Below, one piece after another: positions 44,821 through 52,845 of a stretch of 64,000 bases of DNA (position 1 is the first letter of the stretch; every line of letters starts with the position of its first letter). The DNA is taken from positions 62,001-126,000 of the forward strand of contig JBBRCE010000002.1 in the NCBI GenBank assembly GCA_038205115.1. The letters run 5' to 3'. This stretch comes from JBBRCE01 sp038205115. Its GTDB lineage: Bacteria; Planctomycetota; Planctomycetia; Pirellulales; JBBRCE01. The notes under the pieces are model-generated. The model did not search any database and had not been told where the DNA came from. It saw only the letters and a list, made by a program, of their open reading frames with translations. The position numbers were made by a program, and so were the translations under genes.

Positions 44821-46431
44821 CATGTCTTGAAGCTCTTCCTTGCATTCCGCGCTAAAGGCCACGCCCGCACACCGGCAGAATGTGTGCAGTTTGAGGCAAT
44901 AATTCAAAGGACGCGATTTTAAAGCGCCATTGGGGTTGGGCGGTAGCGGAAAATCAATCCCCAACTCAACGCGGGTTTCGCGGCGCTCGCCACGCGTTTC
45001 ACGCTCGCCACGTTCGCCACGTTCGCCGTGTTCGCGGCCGCCGGGATGGCAGACGGCGCATTTTTTCAGTTCTTCGGCATTCAGTCGACGATGTTTGGCA
45101 GCGGTGCGTTCCGGGTCGTGCTTGTGGCAGCCGTAGCATGTGTATGCCCGATAATCGTTGGGCTGGTCGTGGCACAGTGCGCAGCCTTTGGCGTCGCGGC
45201 GGGCGCCACCGTGATTGAGCGGGAACGTGTGGTCGAACTTGGCGCCCGTCCAGGCTGTGGTGGCGTGACATGCGGCGCAGTTGCCTTCGAAGTGGCCCAC
45301 GTGATTCTGCGGCTGCGCATGACAGGCCGCGCACGTTTGCGAAGTGCCTATGTACTGCTGGTTTTTGTGACACTCCGCGCAGGCGGCCGCGAGATGCTTG
45401 CCGGTCAGCGGAAACGCGGTGCGGGTGTGGTCGAAGGTTGCGCCTTTGAACGTGCTGGTGACGTGGCACGATGCGCAACTGCCTGCAAAGCGGCCCGCGT
45501 GGCTGGGCGGCTCCGCATGGCAGGCCGAGCAGGTTTGTGCCGTGCCTTTGTAAACCTGATTCTTGTGGCAGGCCGTGCAGGCGGCCGCGAGATGTTTGCC
45601 GGTCAGCGGAAATGCCGTGTGCGCGTGATCGAATGTGGTCCTCTTAAAGCCATTGGTCGAGTGGCACGACGCGCAATCGCCCTCGAAGCGAGCCACGTGA
45701 CTCGGCGGTTGCGCGTGGCAGGCCAGACAGGTTTGCGCCGTGCCTGCGAAGATCTGATTCTTATGGCAGGCGTTGCAGGCGGTGGTCGCATGCTTGCCAC
45801 TGAGCGGAAACGCGGTGTGGGCGTGATCGAACGAGCCGCTCTGAAACGTGCTGGTTCCGTGGCAGGCGGAACAATTGCCGGCGAGTTGCCCCAGGTGACT
45901 TTTCGGCCGAGCGTGACATTCGCCGCAGGTTTGCGACGTGCCTTGAAAGACTTGATTTTTGTGGCAGTCGTTGCAGGCAGCGGCCAGGTGTTTGCCAGTC
46001 AGCGGAAATGCGGTGTGCGCATGATCGAAATGATCGAGGCTCACCAGCGATGCCGCGCGGCCGTTGTGTTCGCTATGACAATCGCGGCAACGCTCTCCGT
46101 TGGCGAGTCGGCCATGCAGCGGAAGTTGCTGCTGTCGCTGTTGGCGAATATCGGTATGACAGGCCTGGCAGCGATCGGCTTCGGACTCGCTGCTCCACGG
46201 CCCGGCGTGGCAAGCGGCGCAGCGACCGCCAATTTCAGCATGCGAACGCACGCCGCCCAACGCAACGTTTTTGCGCGGCGCGGCGTTCAATTCGCCAGGG
46301 CTGAACATCGCGCCGCCCGTGGTGCAATAAGCCACCGCGACCGCCGCCAGGGTGACCAGGGCGATGAACAGGGCCGTGCGAAGTTGGGCATGCGCGGGCT
46401 GCAAGGCGATTTCCCTTTCAGCCGTGAGCAT
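44755..46431 (-). CDS. 18-heme repeat cytochrome c, membrane-anchored
   Basis: The 558-aa protein starts with a signal anchor (LRTALFIALVTLAAVAVAYC) and contains 18 CxxCH heme sites. The core is four copies of a unit of about 55 residues, FDHAHTAFPLTGKHLAAAC..CHKNQ..GT.QTC..CHA.P..H.G.F.G.C..CH.T, with three hemes each. It lies outside the cytoplasm. After the last heme (CAVCH) comes a low-complexity Arg/Glu/Gly tail (GERGERGERETRGERRETR) and about 75 further residues whose end overlaps the restriction-endonuclease pseudogene by 66 bp on the other strand; the natural stop may have been lost. It overlaps the cytochrome b gene by 14 bp and is the last gene of the operon. It probably receives electrons from the membrane partner. 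Confidence 0.92.
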   Translation of the reverse strand: MLTAEREIALQPAHAQLRTALFIALVTLAAVAVAYCTTGGAMFSPGELNAAPRKNVALGGVRSHAEIGGRCAACHAGPWSSESEADRCQACHTDIRQQRQQQLPLHGRLANGERCRDCHSEHNGRAASLVSLDHFDHAHTAFPLTGKHLAAACNDCHKNQVFQGTSQTCGECHARPKSHLGQLAGNCSACHGTSTFQSGSFDHAHTAFPLSGKHATTACNACHKNQIFAGTAQTCLACHAQPPSHVARFEGDCASCHSTNGFKRTTFDHAHTAFPLTGKHLAAACTACHKNQVYKGTAQTCSACHAEPPSHAGRFAGSCASCHVTSTFKGATFDHTRTAFPLTGKHLAAACAECHKNQQYIGTSQTCAACHAQPQNHVGHFEGNCAACHATTAWTGAKFDHTFPLNHGGARRDAKGCALCHDQPNDYRAYTCYGCHKHDPERTAAKHRRLNAEELKKCAVCHPGGREHGERGERGERETRGERRETRVELGIDFPLPPNPNGALKSRPLNYCLKLHTFCRCAGVAFSAECKEELQDMSTSIDIARFDPEEPAEVVTPL

Positions 46432-47212
46432 AATAGATGGCGGCGCAAATATGAATCGTGGCCAGCATCAATAATGCCACGCTCAACGGAACATGAAACA
46501 CATGCCATAGCGCCAGCAGGCGCCGCGCAGCCGCCAAATTGCGAATTTTCAAATGTAACAGAAAGCAATCGTTTAGCAGCGCTTCGATGCGGGGCGCTTG
46601 CGGGCTGCGGTCGAGCTGCAGCGTGATCATCGCCAGACGAACTTGCCGACGATGCCGCCAGCGGATCAGATACAACCCGCCCCAGAGAATGTCCAGGCCG
46701 CTGTCCGGCGGTTCGACCAATTCCGCCAGCGCCGGCAAAGTGAAAACATCCAGGCCCAACTCTTGCAGTTGTTGTTCGGCCAGGGCGCTGCGTTGCAGCA
46801 GTTCTTGCACGCCAAGTTCGTTGCCATCGAGCGTCCGCGGCACGGACGTGTAAAGGTAGCGGCCGATGAAACCGCTGAGCACGGCCACTGCGGTCAGCAG
46901 CAGCGCAACGCCGGCCAGCCCGTGATATTTGCCGGCGGAGTGCAGCATAATCAGATATGAGCCTACCAGCCCAGTGACCACGTGCGCATGCAGCCAGGTG
47001 CTCATGCGGCCGGCGTGAAAGCGACGGAGATGTTTGCGCAACGAGTAGAGCGTCTCGGTGGCCAGCATCAGCACGAAGCCGCTGATGCCCAGCAGTTGCC
47101 CAACGGCGCTGACGGGCGCTGGCAAGCCATGGCGCAACGTCAGCGCATACAGTCCGGTGACGGCTGCCATGATCGATAGCGCGATTGCCAGTTCATAGCC
47201 CAGGCTGCGCAT
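46418..47212 (-). CDS. Cytochrome b-like membrane protein
   Basis: The product is 264 aa with about five or six membrane segments. Paired histidines suggest two b-type hemes: WLHAHVVTGLVGSYLIMLHSAGKYHG in one region and LWHVFHVPLSVALLMLATIHICAAIYY at the C-terminus, each with His residues about 13-14 apart on one helix. A central cytosolic-type loop (PRTLDGNELGVQELLQRSALAEQQLQELG) separates them. It overlaps the upstream oxidoreductase gene by 20 bp and the downstream cytochrome c gene by 14 bp. It likely moves electrons across the membrane from the ferredoxin/flavoprotein pair to the multiheme protein. The family is similar to cytochrome b561/ferric-reductase-like proteins, not assignable further. 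Confidence 0.8.
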   Translation of the reverse strand: MRSLGYELAIALSIMAAVTGLYALTLRHGLPAPVSAVGQLLGISGFVLMLATETLYSLRKHLRRFHAGRMSTWLHAHVVTGLVGSYLIMLHSAGKYHGLAGVALLLTAVAVLSGFIGRYLYTSVPRTLDGNELGVQELLQRSALAEQQLQELGLDVFTLPALAELVEPPDSGLDILWGGLYLIRWRHRRQVRLAMITLQLDRSPQAPRIEALLNDCFLLHLKIRNLAAARRLLALWHVFHVPLSVALLMLATIHICAAIYYAHG

Positions 47213-48512
47213 GCGTGCTCCAGTGATGATAGAACGCGGCCAGCGCTGCCAAGCCGTCGGTGGGCTGCATCAGCGCAGCGCACACCGGCGAGATATCGAC
47301 TTTTTCCACTATCAAACGCTGCAGTGGGCGCGACCAGGTTTGATCGCCCATGACCACGGCGCCAACAATCGTCCGTTCGCCGGCCATCAACCGTAGGCGA
47401 TTGACGTCGTCACGCTGGCTCAAGACCCAAGTGGAGGGCAGCGCGCGCCACGATTCGCTTTCGCCGCGCGTGATGGCCACCAGGTCGTCGTTCTTGCCCG
47501 CGCCAACGGCACCGATGATCGTGGTCCGCAGGCCAGTCAGTTGCGTGACGTTGAGGGCCGAAGTTTTGCGGTAAGTCAGGCCAGCGCCGGTCATGTTGGC
47601 TCCGGCGATATTGCCCTGGGCCAGCGCGCTGGGCCACAGCACATCGAGCGAGCCGCGACCTTGCTGCGGATCGAAGATTTCGGCCACATCGCCGGCGGCA
47701 AAGACGTCGGGTTGCGATGTTTGCAAATACGGATCGACCACCACGCCGCGATCGACGCGCAGGCCGGCTTGCCGCGCTAAATCGACGCGTGGGCGGACGC
47801 CAATCGCCACGGCCAGCATTTGACAGGCGATCCGCGCGCCGGCTTGCGTTTCGACGGCCACCAGTTTTCCGTCGGCACCCTGAGCGCGGTCGATTTGCGT
47901 GTTGAGGTGGATTTTGACGCCTTCGTGTCGCAATCGCGAGAGCACGATGTCGGACTCGATTTCGTCCAGCACGTCGGACCAGTAGCGTTGGCCACGCAAA
48001 AAATAATGCACCTGCACGCGGCGCGCGGTCAGGCCTTCGACCAGCTCCAACGCGGTGATGCCGCCGCCGATCACCACCGCCGATTTGGTGCGCTTGGCCA
48101 GCGCGATGATGCGGCGGGTGTCGTCCAGACCATCCAGCGTGACCACGCCCGATAAGTCGCCGCCCAAAAAACTGGGAGCAACCGCCAGCGCGCCAGTGGC
48201 CAGCAGCAGACGATCGAACGTCACGCGCCGGCCATCGGTTAACGTCAACTCGTGCGCAGCACAATCCAACTGTTCCACGCGGGCATGCAGCCGTTGCAGT
48301 TGCAGCGACTGCAAATCCTGGCGGGTGCGAATGAACAACTGCTTTTCGCGCAGGTCACCGCGGAGCAAGTAGGCCAGCCCGGGGCGCGAGTAAAACTCGT
48401 GTCGCTCTTCGCTGATCATACTGATCGTGGCCTGCGGCTGGCGCTGGCGGATGGTTTCGGCCGCCGCCAAACCGGCAATGCCGGAACCCACTATCACATG
48501 CTGCGACCCCAT
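47193..48512 (-). CDS. FAD/NAD(P)-dependent oxidoreductase (pyridine nucleotide-disulphide type)
   Basis: The 439-aa protein has the FAD-binding motif HVIVGSGIAGLAAAETIRQR at the N-terminus, SRPGLAYLLRGDLREKQLFIR, the NAD(P)-binding loop SAVVIGGGITALELVEGL, and a second FAD motif QPDVFAAGDVAEIFDP. These match the rubredoxin-reductase / NirB N-terminal family. No redox-active Cys pair is present. The end of the second strand after GGGITALELVEGLTARRVQVHYFLRG has no obvious acidic residue, so the nucleotide specificity is open. It lies between the ferredoxin and the cytochrome b in a tight operon (10 bp to the ferredoxin, 20 bp overlap with cytochrome b), and is likely the electron entry or exit point. 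Confidence 0.88.
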   Translation of the reverse strand: MGSQHVIVGSGIAGLAAAETIRQRQPQATISMISEERHEFYSRPGLAYLLRGDLREKQLFIRTRQDLQSLQLQRLHARVEQLDCAAHELTLTDGRRVTFDRLLLATGALAVAPSFLGGDLSGVVTLDGLDDTRRIIALAKRTKSAVVIGGGITALELVEGLTARRVQVHYFLRGQRYWSDVLDEIESDIVLSRLRHEGVKIHLNTQIDRAQGADGKLVAVETQAGARIACQMLAVAIGVRPRVDLARQAGLRVDRGVVVDPYLQTSQPDVFAAGDVAEIFDPQQGRGSLDVLWPSALAQGNIAGANMTGAGLTYRKTSALNVTQLTGLRTTIIGAVGAGKNDDLVAITRGESESWRALPSTWVLSQRDDVNRLRLMAGERTIVGAVVMGDQTWSRPLQRLIVEKVDISPVCAALMQPTDGLAALAAFYHHWSTHAQPGL

Positions 48513-48522
48513 GAGCGTCGCC

Positions 48523-48945
48523 TCAGTTGGTCGCCAGCAGCGGAATGCGTTCGAAGTTGAGCACGCCGCGCGGGCAACGTTTAACGCATTCGCTGCAGGT
48601 CAAGCAGTGACTGTCTTGAATGGCCAAACCGCGCCAGGCATGCGCGCGGACGTCAATTCCCATTGGGCAATTATGCGTGCAAATACCGCATTGCACGCAG
48701 CGCATCGCATCGGGCACAACCTGCGCTTGCGATAGCAAATGCTGCCGCGAGGCAAACGCCGCGGTCGCCAATTTGGCCGGCGCTGGCGGCAGCGAAACAG
48801 CGGCGTGCGAAGTCGATTCAGCAGACAGGCTCGCTGGCGGCGAAATGACGAATTGCCGCCCACAGCGCGGGCACTTTCCGCGTTTGCCGGCGAGTTCCGC
48901 CGCCGCTTTCAGGACTTTGCCGCACTGGCAGGTGAATTCGAACAA
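48523..48945 (-). CDS. Zinc-ribbon / 2x[4Fe-4S] ferredoxin
   Basis: The 140-aa protein starts at a TTG (48945), supported by gggaga about seven bases upstream. The N-terminal 40 residues form a zinc ribbon (FTCQCGKVLKAAAELAGKRGKCPRCGRQF). A Pro/Ala/Ser linker follows. The C-terminus has two four-cysteine cluster sites, CVQCGICTHNCPMGID and CLTCSECVKRCPRGV, as in 8Fe ferredoxins. It is cytoplasmic, lacking a signal peptide. As the first gene of the redox operon it probably exchanges electrons with the flavoprotein encoded 10 bp downstream. The zinc ribbon on such a ferredoxin is unusual; its job is unknown. Confidence 0.85.
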   Translation of the reverse strand: MFEFTCQCGKVLKAAAELAGKRGKCPRCGRQFVISPPASLSAESTSHAAVSLPPAPAKLATAAFASRQHLLSQAQVVPDAMRCVQCGICTHNCPMGIDVRAHAWRGLAIQDSHCLTCSECVKRCPRGVLNFERIPLLATN

Positions 48946-49102
48946 GCAGTGTCTCCCGCCAAGCCGCGGCGGATCGCGTTTAAGTTCTGAGCAAGGCCAA
49001 CACAGTCATGGTGAACCAAAGTTGGCTCAGGAGCAAGTGATTCCCGTCGAATCTGGATTTTTGAGCCGCGCGGACGGATCGATTTTGTCGCTCGCCCACG
49101 AT

Positions 49103-49561
49103 TCATTCGTCGGACGATGAATCGAGCGTGGATGTGGGAACACCGAGCGCCTGGGCGATTTTTTCCAGAGTCAGCCCGGTGGGCGAATGTTCGCCGTTTT
49201 CGAGCCGACAAATGTGGCTCTGCGTCAAGCCACTGCGCTGTGCCAATTGTTCTTGAGTTAAACCGGCCGCAGCACGCAGGCTTTTGATTTTTCGGCTGAC
49301 CCAGCCGAGCCATTTTGCGGGCCGGCCCGTCGCGACTTCGCCGAGCCTCACGCTGGTTTTGAGCGGATCAGTAATTTCGACGATCGTTTGCGCGGCGCTG
49401 GCTCGCGCTTCGTCATCGTCGGTGGTTATGAATTCGCGGATCACTTCAAACAGATCGCTGCGATCTTCCGGCGACAGGGGTTCGATGCGTTGGCGAATAA
49501 TCGACAGGGCCAGCAGGTAGACCTGGTCGTCGAAGCTGATGCTTTGCAGTTGGTTTAACAT
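49103..49561 (-). CDS. XRE-family transcriptional regulator, probable antitoxin
   Basis: The start at MLNQLQ (49561) has a strong ribosome-binding site (gggagga, four bases before the ATG) and gives 152 aa. The first 95 residues are an unassigned helical domain. The C-terminal 57 residues form an HTH_3 domain (IKSLRAAAGLTQEQLAQRSGLTQSHICRLENGEHSPTGLTLEKIAQALGV). It lies 14 bp after a short RelE/HigB-like frame. That order, with the regulator second, fits HigBA-type toxin-antitoxin systems in which the XRE protein is the antitoxin. The long N-terminal domain is not typical of HigA. Confidence 0.82.
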   Translation of the reverse strand: MLNQLQSISFDDQVYLLALSIIRQRIEPLSPEDRSDLFEVIREFITTDDDEARASAAQTIVEITDPLKTSVRLGEVATGRPAKWLGWVSRKIKSLRAAAGLTQEQLAQRSGLTQSHICRLENGEHSPTGLTLEKIAQALGVPTSTLDSSSDE

Positions 49562-49575
49562 TGCGTCCTCCCGAA

Positions 49576-49860
49576 TCAAGTGCCGCGCAGGCGCGGTGAA
49601 ATATTGTTGCCGCTCAACGGTGGCGAAATCGCCATTCTGACATTTCCGCCAGCGGCGTCGGCCCGTAGTTTTTTTTTCTTAATTACGCCCAGTGCGACGA
49701 TGGGCCGATTCAGTTTATCGACGTCGAAAAACAATCGGACATCCGGATTTCCTCGATTTCCGCGCCCGTCGCTCAGCTCGTGAAAATCCTCGATCGCGTC
49801 GAGTGAAATCGAATCGTTGCGGGTTGGATCGTTCTGTCTGGCAAGCTCTTGGAACTGCAA
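49576..49860 (-). CDS. Probable RelE/HigB-like toxin
   Basis: The called start is TTG at 49860 (94 aa), but the frame is open to the stop at about 49934 and reads upstream ALLSVAEKKRRSSYREQRQHLALQ, so the true start may be a rare codon upstream or a lost ATG. The middle segment (NPDVRLFFDVDKLNRPIVALGVIKKKKL) has the strand pattern 'R-ffdvd...ivvL...KKKKL' of RelE/HigB toxins. These cleave mRNA on the ribosome. The C-terminal 25 residues (Gly/Asn/Pro-rich) do not match. It sits 14 bp before the XRE gene. The toxin call rests on a short motif and gene order only. Confidence 0.5.
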   Translation of the reverse strand: MQFQELARQNDPTRNDSISLDAIEDFHELSDGRGNRGNPDVRLFFDVDKLNRPIVALGVIKKKKLRADAAGGNVRMAISPPLSGNNISPRLRGT

Positions 49861-49934
49861 GGCCAGATGTTGACGCTGTTCTCGATATGAAGAACGACGC
49901 TTCTTTTCAGCAACACTCAGTAGCGCGATGCCTC

Positions 49935-50321
49935 ACTCGTAACCAGGCGGTGGCCCATCGCCACGTTTGACGCCAGTCTAAATGCGTTTTTTTGGAGTCG
50001 GCAATTATTTTTCACCACAACTGGCCGCCTGCACCCACACTGTATAATATACAAGATTATGCAACGCCGGCGTGCGGTCGCGGAATTTCGATTTCCCGAC
50101 AATAGGCTTGGAGGAAATTACTCGCCAGTCGATTCGCGTTGGTCAATCGGAACCAGCGCGTGCTTTGACGATGCGCATTGCACAAGCGCGATCTGCGTTT
50201 TGCTTGCCGATTTTTGGCCATTTTGCGTCCCAAGTGCCGATGGGGTATAAGCTTTTTGTAAGCTATACTTGACGCGCCGCCGCCGGGCGGGCAAGATTTA
50301 CGCTTACCGCAATCTGCGCGG
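49935..50321. other. Intergenic region with TA and infC promoters
   Basis: The 387-bp divergent spacer contains tgtataatatac near 50040-50052, a TATA-type box readable on both strands that could drive the toxin-antitoxin genes to the left. A second region near 50245-50270 (gtataagctt...aagctatac) is an imperfect inverted repeat with TATACT at 50264-50269 and is a candidate promoter for infC. Open frames inside are not supported. Confidence 0.45.
50264..50269 (+). promoter_or_regulatory. Candidate -10 box of infC
   Basis: TATACT at 50264-50269 is close to consensus. The -35 position is weak (tggggt). It lies about 50 bp before the infC start and within the short inverted repeat gtataagctt / aagctatac. 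Confidence 0.35.
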
Positions 50322-50867
50322 ATGGGCAGTTTCTCGCTTCATGGTCAACACGAAAGGGCGCTTGCAATCGAAAAGTCTCAGAGGATTAACGAACAAATCC
50401 GCATCACTCCCATTCGCGTCATTGGCGCCGACGGCTCGCAATTAGGAATTATCCCCACCGAACAAGCGATGAATTTGGCGCGTGAGGCGGATTTGGACCT
50501 GGTGGAAGTCGCTCCGACCGAGCGCCCGCCGGTTTGCCGGATCATGGATTTCGGCAAGTTCAAGTATCAGCAGAAGAAGAAGCTGCACAAAGGGCAGGCC
50601 CATCAGAGCAAGATCAAGGAAATTCGCGTGCGGCCGAAGACCGGCGAGCACGATATCGAATTCAAATTGAATCAGGCCCGCGGCTTCTTGCTGCACAAAG
50701 ACAAAGTGATTGTCAGCGTCGTCTTCCGCGGCCGCGAAATTGCCCACGTCGAAGAAGGGCATCGCGTCATCAACCAAATCCTCAAAGCGCTGGAAGAAGT
50801 CGGCAAGATCGAAGCTTCGCCATCGCAGCAGGGTAAGCGGATTGTCGCCACCATTGCGCCCAAGTGA
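50322..50867 (+). CDS. infC: Translation initiation factor IF-3
   Basis: The product is 181 aa. The N domain begins at RINEQIRITPIRVIGADGSQLGIIPTEQAMNLAREADLDLVEVAPTERPPVCRIMDFGKFKYQQKKK. The C domain (KEIRVRPKTGEHDIEFKLNQARGFLLHKDKVIVSVVFRGREIAHVEEGHRVINQIL) is also complete. IF-3 binds the 30S subunit and checks the initiator tRNA. The start used is ATG at 50322; many infC genes use rare starts such as ATT, so the real start could lie slightly downstream. The usual partners rpmI and rplT do not follow; a SulP transporter gene does. Confidence 0.97.
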   Translation: MGSFSLHGQHERALAIEKSQRINEQIRITPIRVIGADGSQLGIIPTEQAMNLAREADLDLVEVAPTERPPVCRIMDFGKFKYQQKKKLHKGQAHQSKIKEIRVRPKTGEHDIEFKLNQARGFLLHKDKVIVSVVFRGREIAHVEEGHRVINQILKALEEVGKIEASPSQQGKRIVATIAPK

Positions 50868-50955
50868 ACCGCTGCGCTAAGTCAACCGCTGCGCCCAAGT
50901 AAACCAACGCGCTCCAGCAATTCATGCGCTGTTGGCGGCATGGTCAACGACCCTT

Positions 50956-52845
50956 ATGTCAACGTCGCTTCCCGAGCCTGAGCCCCGCCGGACGTCACTG
51001 CCCGCCGGCGCGCCGCAGCCTCCGCGAGCAGGCTGGCAACGCGCCATCTGCCGCTGGGTGCCGGCCATTGATGCGTTGCGAACTTACAACCGCGGCGATT
51101 TCGGCCACGATCTGATCGCAGGCTTGACCGTGGCCGCCGTGGCGTTGCCGCAGGCCATGGCCTACGCACAGATTGCCGGACTGCCGCCGCAATACGGCTT
51201 ATACACGGCCATCGTGATGACGGCGGTCGGCGCGATCTTCGATTCGTCGCGGCAACTGATCAACGGCCCAACCAATGCCATCTCGATTGCCGTGCTCAGC
51301 GCGCTGACGCTGGCCGGCGTGCCAGAGCCCACGGGCGATCCCGCATCGACCGCGCTACGGGTGGGCGCGGCCATTTCGCTGGCGCTGTTGGTTGGTCTGG
51401 TGCAATGCGGCATCACGCTGCTACGGCTGGGCGATCTCTCCCGCTACATCTCGCACGCCGTGATCGTCGGTTTTACGCTGGGCGCGGCGGTGCTGCTGGT
51501 GATGGATCAATTGAAGAATCTGCTCGGACTGCCAAAGATCGGCTCCGGCGACGATCATTTTTTAGTGCGATTCTGGCGGACGATGACCAATCCCAACGCG
51601 TCGATTCATCCCACGACGCTGGCCATCGGTCTGAGCACGATTGCGATTGTCGTGTTGCTGCGGTTGGCCAATCAAAAGCTTCGCTGGCGAGTTCCCGAGT
51701 TCCTACTGACCGTGGCCCTAATGGCTGCAATTGTGGCCGGCTTCGGTTTAGATCAGCAGGGCGTAAAAACCGTGGGCAAGATTCCGGCCAGCCTGCCGTC
51801 GTTCGGCGTACCGCAACTGGAGTGGAAGCTGGTCCGCCCGATGTTTGGCAGCGCGATGGCAATTGCGATGCTCGGTTTGCTTGAGGCGATTGCCATGGCC
51901 AAGGCGATTGCGTCGCAAACGCAGCAAAAACTTGACCTCAACCAGCAGTGCCTGAGCGAAGGCCTGGCCAATGTGGTCGGCAGTTTCTTTCAGTGCTTTC
52001 CGGGCTCGGGTTCGCTGACACGTTCGACCATCAATCAGCAAGCCGGCGGCCGGACGCAATGGTCGGGCGTGATCTCGGCGGCGGCGGTGGCGGGCACGAT
52101 GCTGCTGCTGGCACCCTACGCGCAGTTCATTCCGCAGGCCGCGCTGGCGGGAATTTTGTTTGTGTCCGCCTGGCGATTGGTCGATCGTGGGCAGCTTATG
52201 TATCACCTGCGGGCCACGCGCTTCGATGCCACGATCGTGGCGCTCACGGCGATTGCGGCGGTAGCGGTTTCGATTGAGTTTTGCGTGCTGATTGGCGTGT
52301 TTTTATCGTTCGTGCTGTATGTGCCGCGCGCGGCGCGGGTGCATCTGAGCGAGTTGACGCTGACGCCTGAACGTGTGATTCGGGAGCGCGTGCCGGCCGA
52401 TCAGCCGTGCGGGCGAATTTTAATTTACAGTCTGGAAGGCGAACTGTTCTTTGGCGCCGCGCCCAGCTTGGAAGAACATCTAGACGCCATCGCGCAGCGC
52501 GCGGCCGGCGGCACCCGGGCGATTGTGCTGCGCGTCAAACGGGCGCGCAATCCTGACGCCGTGTGCTTGAACGCGCTGGAGCAATACATGCATCGGCTGG
52601 ATCGGCAAGGCATCACGGTACTGCTGTGCGGCGTGCGCCACGATTTTGCCGCGGTGCTCAAATCCAGCGGCTTCGAAGCACGGCTCGGGCCGCAGCGAAT
52701 TTTTCACGAATCAGTCGGCGTCTGGTCCAGCACCATGGAAGCCATTCGCGAAGCTTACAGCCTGCTGGCCGGCAACGTTTGCGAAAGCTGCCCCCAACAC
52801 GCCGAAAGTCTGGCGGGCAAAGATGGTTGGTCGTACATGATTTAG
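50956..52845 (+). CDS. SulP-family anion transporter with STAS domain
   Basis: The start at MSTSLPEPEPRR (50956) gives 629 aa; Met at 50932 is the alternative. About 10-12 membrane segments begin at FGHDLIAGLTVAAVALPQAMAYAQIAGLPPQYGLYTAIVMTAVGAIF, with QLINGPTNAISIAVLSAL and the family signature region FFQCFPGSGSLTRSTINQQAGGRTQWSGV. A C-terminal STAS domain starts near residue 475 (GRILIYSLEGELFFGAAPSLEEHLDAI...AIVLRVKRARNPDAVCLNALEQYMHRL). SulP proteins import sulfate, bicarbonate or other anions across the inner membrane. The sulfotransferase and sulfatase genes elsewhere in the window make sulfate plausible, but the substrate is not proven. Confidence 0.94.
   Translation: MSTSLPEPEPRRTSLPAGAPQPPRAGWQRAICRWVPAIDALRTYNRGDFGHDLIAGLTVAAVALPQAMAYAQIAGLPPQYGLYTAIVMTAVGAIFDSSRQLINGPTNAISIAVLSALTLAGVPEPTGDPASTALRVGAAISLALLVGLVQCGITLLRLGDLSRYISHAVIVGFTLGAAVLLVMDQLKNLLGLPKIGSGDDHFLVRFWRTMTNPNASIHPTTLAIGLSTIAIVVLLRLANQKLRWRVPEFLLTVALMAAIVAGFGLDQQGVKTVGKIPASLPSFGVPQLEWKLVRPMFGSAMAIAMLGLLEAIAMAKAIASQTQQKLDLNQQCLSEGLANVVGSFFQCFPGSGSLTRSTINQQAGGRTQWSGVISAAAVAGTMLLLAPYAQFIPQAALAGILFVSAWRLVDRGQLMYHLRATRFDATIVALTAIAAVAVSIEFCVLIGVFLSFVLYVPRAARVHLSELTLTPERVIRERVPADQPCGRILIYSLEGELFFGAAPSLEEHLDAIAQRAAGGTRAIVLRVKRARNPDAVCLNALEQYMHRLDRQGITVLLCGVRHDFAAVLKSSGFEARLGPQRIFHESVGVWSSTMEAIREAYSLLAGNVCESCPQHAESLAGKDGWSYMI

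Noticed and set aside
45028..46626. 532-codon plus-strand open frame
   Set aside because: It is the antisense shadow of the multiheme cytochrome gene; its repeats only mirror the heme repeats.
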